Assembly: GCA_028873155.1 (NCBI GenBank)
Contig: JAGWML010000015.1
Span: 1-24,786, forward strand
DNA from: Acidobacteriota bacterium
GTDB taxonomy: Bacteria; Acidobacteriota; Terriglobia; Terriglobales; Acidobacteriaceae
Length of the DNA: 24,786 bases
Direction of reading: 5' to 3'
In this document: piece by piece, positions 15,915 through 23,483 of the stretch
Layout of the letters: each line of letters opens with the position of its first letter
Numbering within the stretch: position 1 is the first letter of the stretch
Made by a program: the position numbers and the translations under genes
Notes under the pieces: model-generated
What the model saw: the letters and a program-made list of their open reading frames with translations, nothing else
Told to the model about the DNA's origin: nothing
The model's database searches: none

Positions 15915-16971
15915 CTTGCACCTTCTGACGAGGCAACTTATACCAGTGACGTGTGACAGATGACAACGTAAGCGGAGAGCGTGTGCTGGACCGGTCCGCG
16001 AAGATGTGGATGGCAAAGAACAGCGGAATCATGGCCCAGATCGGAGCCATGAGCCAGGGGTACTGCACAATGGCGGAGAGATGTTGTGCAGCGGCGAGCA
16101 TGTCTCCCCAGCTGACGAGAGGTTCGGTGACGCCGAGGCCAAAGTAAGAGAGTGCGATCTCGCCGGCGATGAACTGCGGAACGAGAACCGTGAACTGGGT
16201 CAGCGCGAGCGGCGCGAGCGCTGGGAGCAGATGCCACCGCGCGATGTGCCATGGTGAAGCGCCTGTGGCGCGGGCGAGTGTGACATAGGCGCTTTGACGT
16301 GCGGCGTGCGCCGCTCCCCGGAGAATGCGCGCGGGACGGGCCCAGCCGATGGCGGCCATGACGAGCGCGCAGACGGCAGCGGCTACGATGGGCGGCGAGC
16401 GCAGCGGGAGGAGTGCGCGGACGGCTAGCAGCAGGTACAACCAGGGAACCGCCATGCACGCTTCAACGAGGCGCATGAGCGCGGAGTCAGCGAGTGGACC
16501 GGAGTATCCCGCGACGATGCCTACAGCAAGTGCGACCAGCGTGGCCGCAAGAGCGGCGCTGAGGCTGATGAGCAGCGTGAGGCGGCCGCCGTAGACGAGG
16601 CGTGACCACACGTCGCGGCCGAACTCATCGGTGCCCAGAAAGTGTGCCGCGCCATCGGAGATTGCGCAGATGCGCAGATGGCGTGTGGAAGGATCATCCG
16701 GCGAGGCGGTGAACACAAAGAAACGAAGCGGAATGAGAGCAGGTTGCTGCTGCGAGTACGCGGCAAACTGACCGGCGATGGGATTGCGGCGCACGAGTAA
16801 AGGACGCAAATGGAAGCGGCCTGAGGAGGACGTGAAGCGGATGGCTTCTGGCGGGAGATAGGGCAAAGATGGATCAATGGCTGCAGGGTCGGCGACGGCG
16901 AAGAAGTCTGCGAAAAGAAAGAGCGCGGTGTAGAGCGCGATCAGGACGGTGGCGATGCGCGTCGTGCTCAT
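15892..16971 (-). CDS. ABC transporter permease, DppC/OppC type
   Basis: Inner-membrane permease (359 aa) of the peptide-importer family. The hallmark HFLGTDEFGRDVWSRLVYGG is present before the core membrane segments. The ATPase-docking loop contains YVTLARATGASPWHIARWHL followed by LPALAPL. An unusually long segment of about 85 residues between the first membrane helix and the GTDEFGRD motif (IRFTSSSGRFHLRPLLVRRN ... LIPLRFFVFTASPDD) resembles the extended periplasmic loop of YejE-like permeases. The ATG at 16971 overlaps the stop of the upstream permease gene by 4 bp, and the frame's 12-codon extension upstream is therefore unlikely. The last about 40 residues (after FADRSS) are basic and poorly conserved in appearance; the coding end overlaps the binding-protein gene. 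Confidence 0.92.
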   Translation of the reverse strand: MSTTRIATVLIALYTALFLFADFFAVADPAAIDPSLPYLPPEAIRFTSSSGRFHLRPLLVRRNPIAGQFAAYSQQQPALIPLRFFVFTASPDDPSTRHLRICAISDGAAHFLGTDEFGRDVWSRLVYGGRLTLLISLSAALAATLVALAVGIVAGYSGPLADSALMRLVEACMAVPWLYLLLAVRALLPLRSPPIVAAAVCALVMAAIGWARPARILRGAAHAARQSAYVTLARATGASPWHIARWHLLPALAPLALTQFTVLVPQFIAGEIALSYFGLGVTEPLVSWGDMLAAAQHLSAIVQYPWLMAPIWAMIPLFFAIHIFADRSSTRSPLTLSSVTRHWYKLPRQKVQGESPVRF

Positions 16972-17918
16972 GCGGAGGCCTCGCGAAGTCGCGGGTCGTG
17001 GAGCCAAAGGAGTAGGTCGGCGATGAGATTGCCGGAAATGAGGACAAGCGCAGAGATCAGGACCCCCGCGGCGACGACGCTGATATCGCGCTGCAGGATC
17101 GCGTTGAGCAGCAGAGGGCCAAGCCCGGGCCAGCCGAAGAGGACTTCAACGAACAGCGAGGCGCTGAGCAGCGAGCCGAGGCCGAGGCCGAAAAGCGAGA
17201 TGAGGGGATTGGCCGCTTCGGGGAAGATGTAACGGAACCAAACGGTGTGCGGTGGCAGGCCATGGACTTCGGCAGCTTCCACTGCGGGCGCAATGCGCGC
17301 AGCGAGGAAGCCGCTTTGCGCATGACGCAGTACCAGCGGCAGATAGCCGAGCGTCATGGCCAATGCAGGCAGAGCGAGGGCTCGCGTAAAGGTGCCTGCG
17401 ACGGCGAAGGAAGTGAAGGGACTGGAGGCATCGAGCGTGAGCGGCGCCATGGCGTGCAGCCGCATCGCGGCGAGGAGCAGGAGAAAAGCAAGAACTGGGT
17501 CTGGGATGGACCAAAGAAGCGCGGACAGCGCATGAACGACAGCGGCCGAGCGACCGGGAATTGCGGCGAGCAGCAGACCAGCAAGCCATGCGCCGGCGAG
17601 GCCCGCGAGGCTGAGGAGAAGCGTGTTGAGGATGCGCGGTGCGAGCAGCGCGTACACGGACATGTGATAGGCGAGCGACTGGCCCATGTCGCCATGGAGC
17701 ATCGCAGCGCACCAGGCGACGTAGCGATGGACGAGCGATGCGTGAGGATCTGATTGCTCTCTGATGGCGTTGAGCGTGCGCGCAGACAGACCGGGCTCGA
17801 GACTAAGCGTAGTGAAGTAGTCGCCGGGCGCAGCCTGCTGCAGCGCGAAGCACAGCCACGACACCGCAAAAAGCGTGATCAGCGCGTGAAGGATGCGAGT
17901 GGCGAACGAGCGGATCAT
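16968..17918 (-). CDS. ABC transporter permease, DppB/OppB type
   Basis: Inner-membrane permease of 316 aa, partner of the DppC-type subunit. It begins with the typical N-terminal helix and motif (LITLFAVSWLCFALQQAAPG, D) and has about six hydrophobic segments. The docking loop contains AAEVHGLPPHTVWFRYIFPE, and the family's VEVLFGWPGLGPLLLNAILQRD near the C-terminus matches the usual ...PGLG.L...A...RD pattern. Start and stop both sit in 4-bp ATGA overlaps with the neighbouring ATPase and permease genes. Length is normal for the family. Confidence 0.93.
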   Translation of the reverse strand: MIRSFATRILHALITLFAVSWLCFALQQAAPGDYFTTLSLEPGLSARTLNAIREQSDPHASLVHRYVAWCAAMLHGDMGQSLAYHMSVYALLAPRILNTLLLSLAGLAGAWLAGLLLAAIPGRSAAVVHALSALLWSIPDPVLAFLLLLAAMRLHAMAPLTLDASSPFTSFAVAGTFTRALALPALAMTLGYLPLVLRHAQSGFLAARIAPAVEAAEVHGLPPHTVWFRYIFPEAANPLISLFGLGLGSLLSASLFVEVLFGWPGLGPLLLNAILQRDISVVAAGVLISALVLISGNLIADLLLWLHDPRLREASA

Positions 17919-19459
17919 GATGCGACCGGATCGGGGAGCATGGCGCGGAGTAACTGCAGCGACGCCGGGTGGCGTGCCTCGCGAAGGAACGCGCCGGCTG
18001 GAAGGCTCTCGACGGCGGAGCCGTGATGAAGGACGGCGACGCGGTCTGCCGAGCGAAGAACACGAGCGAGATCATGCGTGAAATGGATGCAAGCCAGTCG
18101 TCTCTCCTGGCGCAGCCGGTCGACCAGAGCAAGGATGGATTCCTGCAGATCGTGATCGAGGCCGGTAAGGGCTTCATCGAGGAGCAGCAGCGAGGGCTTG
18201 AGAATGAGCGCGCGGGCGATGGAGACGCGCTGACGCTCGCCGCCACTGAGCTGCGCTGGCCTGCGGGTGAGATAGGCCGAGGGCAAGGAGACCGCATTGA
18301 GAAGCGCGCGGATGTCTGTGTCGATGCTACCGGGTGCGTCAGGCGATGTGGAGCGTGGCGGATGGATGCGGAGCGGCTCGGCAAGGATATCGGCAACGGT
18401 GAGGCGCGGATTGAGCGCGCCAACGGTGTCCTGGAGGATAAGTTGAATGGCAGCGCGCACCGCGCGAGGACGCGATGGGCCGAGATACTCGCCCTTGAAG
18501 AGGATATCGCCGGTGAAGCGGCGCTCCAGCCCGGCGATGCTGCGGGCGAGCGTGGACTTGCCGGAACCGGATGCGCCAATTATGGCCAGGCATTGACCGG
18601 GCTCGATGCTGAGACTGATCCCCTTCAGGACGGGCGTGCTGCGTGGGGCCCGCGGCCACAAGCGGTGTTGAGTGTACGAGAAGTTAAGGCCGCGTACTTC
18701 GAGAAGAGGTGAAGATGGGGCGGCTGGCGCCGGCATGCGTGCGATGCGCCGCTGCGGAAGCGGCTCGTAGTCCACGAGCGAACCCGCGCGCAGAACGAGG
18801 ATGCGGTTGGCGATGGCGGAGAGCAGCGCCGGATCATGACTGACGATGAGCATGGCAATCTGCTGCTCCGCGCGAAGCTGGAGAAGCAGATCAAGAATGC
18901 GGCGCTGCGTGACCGAGTCGAGTGCGGAAGAGGGTTCGTCCGCAAGCAGCAGTGACGGCAGCGCGGCAAGGGCCTGCGCGATGGCGACGCGCTGCGCTTC
19001 TCCGCCGCTGAGTTGATGTGGATAGGCAGCGGCGATGCGCATTGGCTGGTCGAAGCCAATGTCATGCAGTGCATCAAGCAGATCCGTGTTGCTCGCTGCG
19101 GATGGAAGCATGTCTCGCAACTGAGAGCGTACGCGGCGATAGGGGCTCAAATGGCTGACGGGGTCCTGAAAGATGAAGCCCATGCGACGGTGGCGCAGAG
19201 TGCGGCGTACGCGGGACGGCAATGCAAGGAGGTCGCGGTCTTCAAAGCGCATTGCTGCGCACCGAATGCGTGCCGCTGGTGCAGGCATGCCGAGGATGCA
19301 GCGCAACAGGGATGTCTTTCCGGAGCCGCTTGGACCGAGCAGGCCCACAGTCTCACCTTTCTGGATGACGAAATTGACATTTTTGAGGACGGAAGCAGAG
19401 CTCTGCGAGGAATCACTGTAGTCAAGCGACAGATCCTGAACAGATAGCAAAGGCTGCAT
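17915..19459 (-). CDS. Fused two-domain ABC transporter ATPase (DppD-DppF type)
   Basis: A 514-aa protein with both nucleotide-binding domains of a peptide importer on one chain. Domain 1: Walker A GPSGSGKTS (42-50), Q-loop Gln98, signature LSGGE (150-154), Walker B LLLADEP (170-176), H-loop His208. Domain 2: Walker A GASGSGKST (295-303), Q-loop Gln343, signature LSGGE (404-408), Walker B LLLLDEA (424-430), His462. All key residues are present in both, so both sites may hydrolyse ATP. Separate DppD and DppF subunits are the common form; fusions like this (YejF-type) also occur. It is the first gene of the minus-strand operon. The ATG at 19459 has no Shine-Dalgarno sequence but lies 7 nt after a TACAAT -10 element, suggesting a leaderless mRNA. 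Its stop overlaps the permease start by 4 bp. Confidence 0.94.
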   Translation of the reverse strand: MQPLLSVQDLSLDYSDSSQSSASVLKNVNFVIQKGETVGLLGPSGSGKTSLLRCILGMPAPAARIRCAAMRFEDRDLLALPSRVRRTLRHRRMGFIFQDPVSHLSPYRRVRSQLRDMLPSAASNTDLLDALHDIGFDQPMRIAAAYPHQLSGGEAQRVAIAQALAALPSLLLADEPSSALDSVTQRRILDLLLQLRAEQQIAMLIVSHDPALLSAIANRILVLRAGSLVDYEPLPQRRIARMPAPAAPSSPLLEVRGLNFSYTQHRLWPRAPRSTPVLKGISLSIEPGQCLAIIGASGSGKSTLARSIAGLERRFTGDILFKGEYLGPSRPRAVRAAIQLILQDTVGALNPRLTVADILAEPLRIHPPRSTSPDAPGSIDTDIRALLNAVSLPSAYLTRRPAQLSGGERQRVSIARALILKPSLLLLDEALTGLDHDLQESILALVDRLRQERRLACIHFTHDLARVLRSADRVAVLHHGSAVESLPAGAFLREARHPASLQLLRAMLPDPVAS

Positions 19460-19466
19460 CGCGCAG

Positions 19467-19475
19467 ATTGTACCA
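19467..19475 (-). promoter_or_regulatory. Extended -10 promoter of the ABC-sigma-CHAT operon, likely leaderless
   Basis: The minus strand reads TGG-TACAAT, then CTGCGCG, then the ATG at 19459. TGN before a 5/6-match -10 is the extended -10 form, which can work without a good -35, and none is seen. The predicted start site coincides with the A of the ATG. A 6-bp inverted repeat CGCAGC-gat-GCTGCG (19485-19499) occupies the missing -35 area and could bind a regulator. Confidence 0.55.
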
Positions 19476-19527
19476 CCGGCGCAGCGCAGCGATGCTGCGA
19501 GAACGTGCTTTGGTATTTCATCTTGCG

Positions 19528-19556
19528 TTCACACAAATCAAGGGAGTGCCTATATT
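19528..19556 (+). promoter_or_regulatory. Predicted sigma70-type promoter of the glycosyltransferase operon
   Basis: TTCACA (19528-19533) and TATATT (19551-19556) each match consensus at 5 of 6 positions with the ideal 17-bp spacing, 41 bp before the first glycosyltransferase ATG. It is divergent from the ABC operon promoter, about 60 bp away, so shared control is possible. Confidence 0.65.
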
Positions 19557-19597
19557 TTTCCCGGCAAGGTTCGCCCTTATGCCAGTAAGGAGCGAAC

Positions 19598-20896
19598 ATG
19601 CGGGCGCGAGCCATGTTGTATTGCCAGCATCTGGCGGGCATTGGACACCTGATACGCAGTGCGGAGCTGGCGCGTGCGCTGGCCGCGGAGTGCTGGGACG
19701 TCGTGTTGGTGTGCGGCGGAGACGTGCCGCAGGGCTTCCTGTTTCCCAAAGGCGTGCGCATCGAACGGCTGGAGGCGCTCGAATCGGACCCTGAGTACAA
19801 AACGTTGACCACCTGCGAACCAGGCCAGGATGTGGATGCGGTAAAGGTACGGCGCACGGTGCACCTGCTCTCTCTCTTTGATGCATTTGCTCCGGATGTG
19901 CTGGCGACGGAGATGTATCCCTTCGGGCGAAAGAAGTTCGAATTTGAGTTGCAGCCGCTGTTGGAGCGCGCGCGCCATGCGGAGCGGCGGCCGGTGATTG
20001 CGGCAAGTGTGCGCGACATCCTGGTGCGCAGAGAGAACCAGGATGCCTGGGAGCGGCGCGCGGTTCAGGTCGTGAACCGCTTCTATGATGCAGTGCTGGT
20101 GCACTCGGATGAACTGTTGCAGCCGTTGAGCGCGACCTTTCATGCAGCGAGCGAGATTTGCACTGCGGTGGTGCATACAGGCTACGTGGTTGCGGACGAG
20201 GAGGGCGCGCACGCGCAGGAAATGGACGCGGCAGCGCGCGCGTTTGTGAACGAGGCGCTGCAAGGCGAGAAGTTTGTGCTGGTGAGTTGCGGGAGCGGGC
20301 GGCTGCAGGCAGGGAAAACTCTGATGGTGGCCACGCTTGAATCGGCCGAGGCGCTGGAGGGCCGCTTCCCTTGCAAGATGGTGGTGTGCGCCGGGCCGCT
20401 GGCCGCGCCGGATGACTACGCGCTCTACGAGAGGATGGCGCACGGCCGCGGCAACTTGGTGCTGGTGCACGACCTTCCATTTTTACGCAACCTGATGGAG
20501 CGCGCGGAACTCTCGGTGAGCTTAGGTGGCTATAACACCGTGATGGAACTGATGAAAGTGCGGGCGCAGGCACTGGTGTTTGCCGCGGAGCCGAATGGCG
20601 ACAGCGAGCAGCGCATGCGAGTGGAGGCCCTGGCCGCGGCAGGCCAAATACGCATGCTGGAGGCGCGCGACCTGATCAACGGACGACTCGCGGGACGCAT
20701 CGAGCAGGCGCTATGTGAGCCGCTGACTGTGGAGCAGCGGCAAATGGAAGGTGCACGGACGAGCGCACAGATTCTGAAGCTGCTGCAGCGGGTGAGAGAG
20801 GCACGTGAGGCGTTGACGCCGTCCGCACACAGCAGCCGTGCAACAGGTGCGGCCGGTGAAGCCACCAGCAGAGAGGGGCAGACGCTATGCGCCTGA
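19598..20896 (+). CDS. GT-B fold glycosyltransferase (Glyco_trans_1_3/MurG-like), first of a tandem pair
   Basis: A 432-aa cytoplasmic protein; the ATG at 19598 follows AAGGAG with 5 nt spacing. The N-terminal half has MLYCQHLAGIGHLIRSAELA (His17 after the Gly-rich turn, as in nucleotide-sugar GT-B enzymes). The C-terminal half has KFVLVSCGSGRLQAGK, MVVCAGPL and the donor-binding motif SVSLGGYNTVMEL (GGYNT at 310-314, Glu317). The paralogue that follows shares the same skeleton (VRDIL ... DAVLVHSDE ... GYV ... GGYNT). The last 30 residues are Ser/Ala/Thr-rich and likely disordered; they overlap the next gene by 10 bp. Sugar donor and acceptor cannot be read from sequence. Its neighbours suggest glycan or glycoconjugate assembly followed by export. 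Confidence 0.85.
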   Translation: MRARAMLYCQHLAGIGHLIRSAELARALAAECWDVVLVCGGDVPQGFLFPKGVRIERLEALESDPEYKTLTTCEPGQDVDAVKVRRTVHLLSLFDAFAPDVLATEMYPFGRKKFEFELQPLLERARHAERRPVIAASVRDILVRRENQDAWERRAVQVVNRFYDAVLVHSDELLQPLSATFHAASEICTAVVHTGYVVADEEGAHAQEMDAAARAFVNEALQGEKFVLVSCGSGRLQAGKTLMVATLESAEALEGRFPCKMVVCAGPLAAPDDYALYERMAHGRGNLVLVHDLPFLRNLMERAELSVSLGGYNTVMELMKVRAQALVFAAEPNGDSEQRMRVEALAAAGQIRMLEARDLINGRLAGRIEQALCEPLTVEQRQMEGARTSAQILKLLQRVREAREALTPSAHSSRATGAAGEATSREGQTLCA

Positions 20897-22137
20897 TGGT
20901 CTATTCCCACGACACATTCGGTCTGGGCAATATCCGCCGGATGCTGGCTATCTGCCATTATTTGCACGCGACGGTCGAGGATCTGTCGATCCTGATTGTT
21001 TCAGGCTCGCCGATGCTCCAGAGCTTTCGCGTGGCGAATGGCATTGACTACATCAAGCTGCCGTGCCTGAAGCGCGCGGAGTCTGGTGAATTGGGTGTGA
21101 AGTTTCTGCCGATGGAGACCGAGGAGGTCATCCGGCTGAGGCGGGAGCTGCTGTTATCAACCGTGATCTCTTTCCGTCCGGACGTCGTACTGGTGGACAA
21201 GAAGCCAGATGGGCTGGCGGGCGAGCTGGAGCCGGCACTGCGGCATATCCGGTGTGCACTGCCGGAGACGCAGGTGAGTCTGGTGCTGCGCGACATTCTC
21301 GATGCGCCAGAGAAGACGGCGGCGGAGTGGCGGGAGCGCGGCTACAACAACGTGCTGCATTGGTACTACGACCACATCCTGGTGCTGGGCCAGCAAAGCG
21401 TCTTCGATGTGTGCGCGGAGTACAGGATTCCTCCGGCGATTGCAAGAAAAGTGATGTATTGCGGCTATGTGGCACGGCACGAGGCGCTGGAGGCAAGTGA
21501 AAAAGTGCGCACGCGGCTGGGCGCGGAACGCGATGCGGCGCTCGTGCTAGCGACGGCAGGTGGTGGAGAAGACGGCTTCAAAGTGATGCAGCGCAGTATG
21601 GAAGCCGCGCGACTGCTGCAGGCGCGGCGGCCGGTGCAGATGGTGATTGTGGCCGGGCCGGAGCTTGCCGTGGAGCAGCGCAACCAACTCTGCGCTGCGG
21701 CGGCGACGATGCCCCACACCAGGGTCGTGGAGTTTTTGCCGGACATGCTGAGCCACATGCATGCCGCGGATGTAGTGATATCGATGGGCGGATACAACAC
21801 GGTGTGCGAGCTCGCAACACTGCACAAACGCGCCGTGGTTGTGCCGCGCTCCACGCCCGTTCAGGAACAGGCGATACGGATGGAGCGCATCGCGGGGCTG
21901 GGCCCGTTCGCGACGCTGGCACTGGACACACTGGGCGCGGAAGGTCTGGCTGAGGCCGTACTGGCGCAACTGAATGCTGGCGACCACCGGCTGTGCAGCG
22001 AATGGCGGCTCGATCTGGGCGCCCTTCCACGGATTGCGCGGCTCATCGGGCATTTCAAAGGACGACGCCATACACAAGCGGCCGGATTGCCAGCGCACAG
22101 AGATGACGTATTGCTGATGGACGCGGCAGCGTCCTAG
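20887..22137 (+). CDS. GT-B fold glycosyltransferase (Glyco_trans_1_3/MurG-like), second of a tandem pair
   Basis: A 416-aa paralogue of the preceding gene. It begins MRLMVYSHDTFGLGNIRRML; the position of the expected His after the Gly-rich turn is Asn15 here, whereas the upstream copy has His. Other motifs are intact: LVLRDILD, HILVLGQQSVFD, VLATAGGGEDG (225-230), MVIVAGPE, FLPDMLSHMHAADVVISMGG followed by YNTVCEL (GGYNT at 301-305). The start lies 10 bp inside the previous gene, with GAGAGGGG upstream serving as ribosome binding site. The two tandem enzymes probably arose by duplication and have diverged, perhaps acting in sequence on the same acceptor. The substrate is unknown. Confidence 0.85.
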   Translation: MRLMVYSHDTFGLGNIRRMLAICHYLHATVEDLSILIVSGSPMLQSFRVANGIDYIKLPCLKRAESGELGVKFLPMETEEVIRLRRELLLSTVISFRPDVVLVDKKPDGLAGELEPALRHIRCALPETQVSLVLRDILDAPEKTAAEWRERGYNNVLHWYYDHILVLGQQSVFDVCAEYRIPPAIARKVMYCGYVARHEALEASEKVRTRLGAERDAALVLATAGGGEDGFKVMQRSMEAARLLQARRPVQMVIVAGPELAVEQRNQLCAAAATMPHTRVVEFLPDMLSHMHAADVVISMGGYNTVCELATLHKRAVVVPRSTPVQEQAIRMERIAGLGPFATLALDTLGAEGLAEAVLAQLNAGDHRLCSEWRLDLGALPRIARLIGHFKGRRHTQAAGLPAHRDDVLLMDAAAS

Positions 22138-22169
22138 AGAATACCCACGAGCTTGAAACCAAAGGAAAG

Positions 22170-23483
22170 ATGCTGATGAAGAAGCCACCCGCACGAATCG
22201 GGTTCCTGGTGAAGACATTTCCGCGGCTCTCGGAGACGTTCATTCTGAACGAGATTCTGGGCCTGCAGACGATGGGGTGGTCGCTGCAGATCTATTCGCT
22301 GAAGCGTCCGGTGGAGGAACCGGTGCATCCGGGCGTGGCCTGCGTGCGGGCTCCGGCCCGCTATGTGCCCTCGCTGCGGCCCGCTGGGTCGTGGCTCGAT
22401 CCATTGAAGGCGCTGGCGGCCCATGCGGTGTTGATTGCAAAGCGTCCGGCGACGTATGGCGCAGCGGCGTGGAGGTACTTCACCCAGACGCGCGCGGCGC
22501 GTGTGAAGGAGTTTGTGCAGGCAGGGTGGCTTGCGGCGGACCTGGAGCGCAAGGGGATTACACATCTGCATGCGCACTTTGCGAATGCCCCGACTGCAGT
22601 GGCAGAAATTGTGCATTGGCTGACCGGAATCCCGTTCAGCTTTACGGCCCATGCAAAGGACATCTATACGACGGACGAGCGCGACCTGGCGCGGCGCATG
22701 GAAGCGGCGACGGCGACGTTGACGTGCACGGCATTCAATGCACGGCATCTTCGCCAGATTGCGGGAGCCAAGGCAACTGTCGAGCTTGCCTATCACGGCA
22801 TCGATACGCATCGCTTCACAGCGATTCGCGCGAAGGACCAAGCGGGTGACGAGACGGGAATGCCGGTAGTGCTGACGGTAGGCAGGTTCTCTGAGAAGAA
22901 GGGGTTGGAAGATCTGATCTGCGCATGCGCGCTGCTACGCAACAGAGGCGTGCGCTTTCGCTGCGTAATGGTTGGCTATGGCGCGCTGGAAGACCGGCTG
23001 AAGGAATTGCGCAGCGAATTGGGGTTAGAGACGGTCATCTCGATGCCAGGCCGGCTGGCTCAGCCGCAGGTGATAGAGCAGTTCCGGCGCGCGGCGGTGT
23101 TTGCGCTGCCATGCGTGGTGCTGGACAACGGCGACCGGGACGGGATTCCCAACGTGCTTCTGGAGTCGATGGCCGCGGGCGTGCCGGTGGTCACTACGGA
23201 CGTAAGCGGTATTGCCGAAGTGGTGACAGACGGGGAGACCGGCTGGCTGGTGAAGCCGCATGATCCGCTGATGCTGGCAGATGCGATTGCGTATGTGTTG
23301 AGCCATGGCTCGGAGTCCGTACGCGTGGCGGCAAATGCGCGCGAACGGGTCGAGCGGGAGTTTTCACTCGCAGCAAGCGCACAGCGCGTGCATGACAAAC
23401 TTCTGGCCGCGGTGCTGCATGAAACGGCGCAGGCATGGAAGGCAGAGGATGCACCAGCGCTGCGTGGAGAGCCGACCACATGA
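22170..23483 (+). CDS. GT4 family glycosyltransferase, exopolysaccharide (WcaL/AmsK-like) type
   Basis: About 437 aa. The N-terminal acceptor domain has GFLVKTFPRLSETFILNEI and THLHAHFANAPTAVAEI ... FSFTAHAKDIY, the pattern of colanic-acid-type transferases. The C-terminal donor domain has LTVGRFSEKKGLEDLI, VMVGYG, and GDRDGIPNVLLESMAAGVPV followed by VTTD. In the last, Asp324 replaces the first Glu of the usual E-x7-E pair, while Glu332 is kept; D at that position is seen in this subgroup as far as I recall. Two starts are close: ATG 22170 (3 nt after AAGGA) and ATG 22176 (9 nt after), and the second has the more normal spacing. It lies 32 bp after the GT-B pair and its stop overlaps the ABC exporter start, so all four genes form one operon. 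It likely adds a sugar to a cell-surface or secreted glycan. Confidence 0.88.
   Translation: MLMKKPPARIGFLVKTFPRLSETFILNEILGLQTMGWSLQIYSLKRPVEEPVHPGVACVRAPARYVPSLRPAGSWLDPLKALAAHAVLIAKRPATYGAAAWRYFTQTRAARVKEFVQAGWLAADLERKGITHLHAHFANAPTAVAEIVHWLTGIPFSFTAHAKDIYTTDERDLARRMEAATATLTCTAFNARHLRQIAGAKATVELAYHGIDTHRFTAIRAKDQAGDETGMPVVLTVGRFSEKKGLEDLICACALLRNRGVRFRCVMVGYGALEDRLKELRSELGLETVISMPGRLAQPQVIEQFRRAAVFALPCVVLDNGDRDGIPNVLLESMAAGVPVVTTDVSGIAEVVTDGETGWLVKPHDPLMLADAIAYVLSHGSESVRVAANARERVEREFSLAASAQRVHDKLLAAVLHETAQAWKAEDAPALRGEPTT

Noticed and set aside
15915..16016. An ATG start 34 codons upstream for the solute-binding protein
   Set aside because: It would overlap the permease gene by 125 bp and add a basic non-signal segment; the GTG at 15914 has AAGG upstream and leads straight into the signal peptide.
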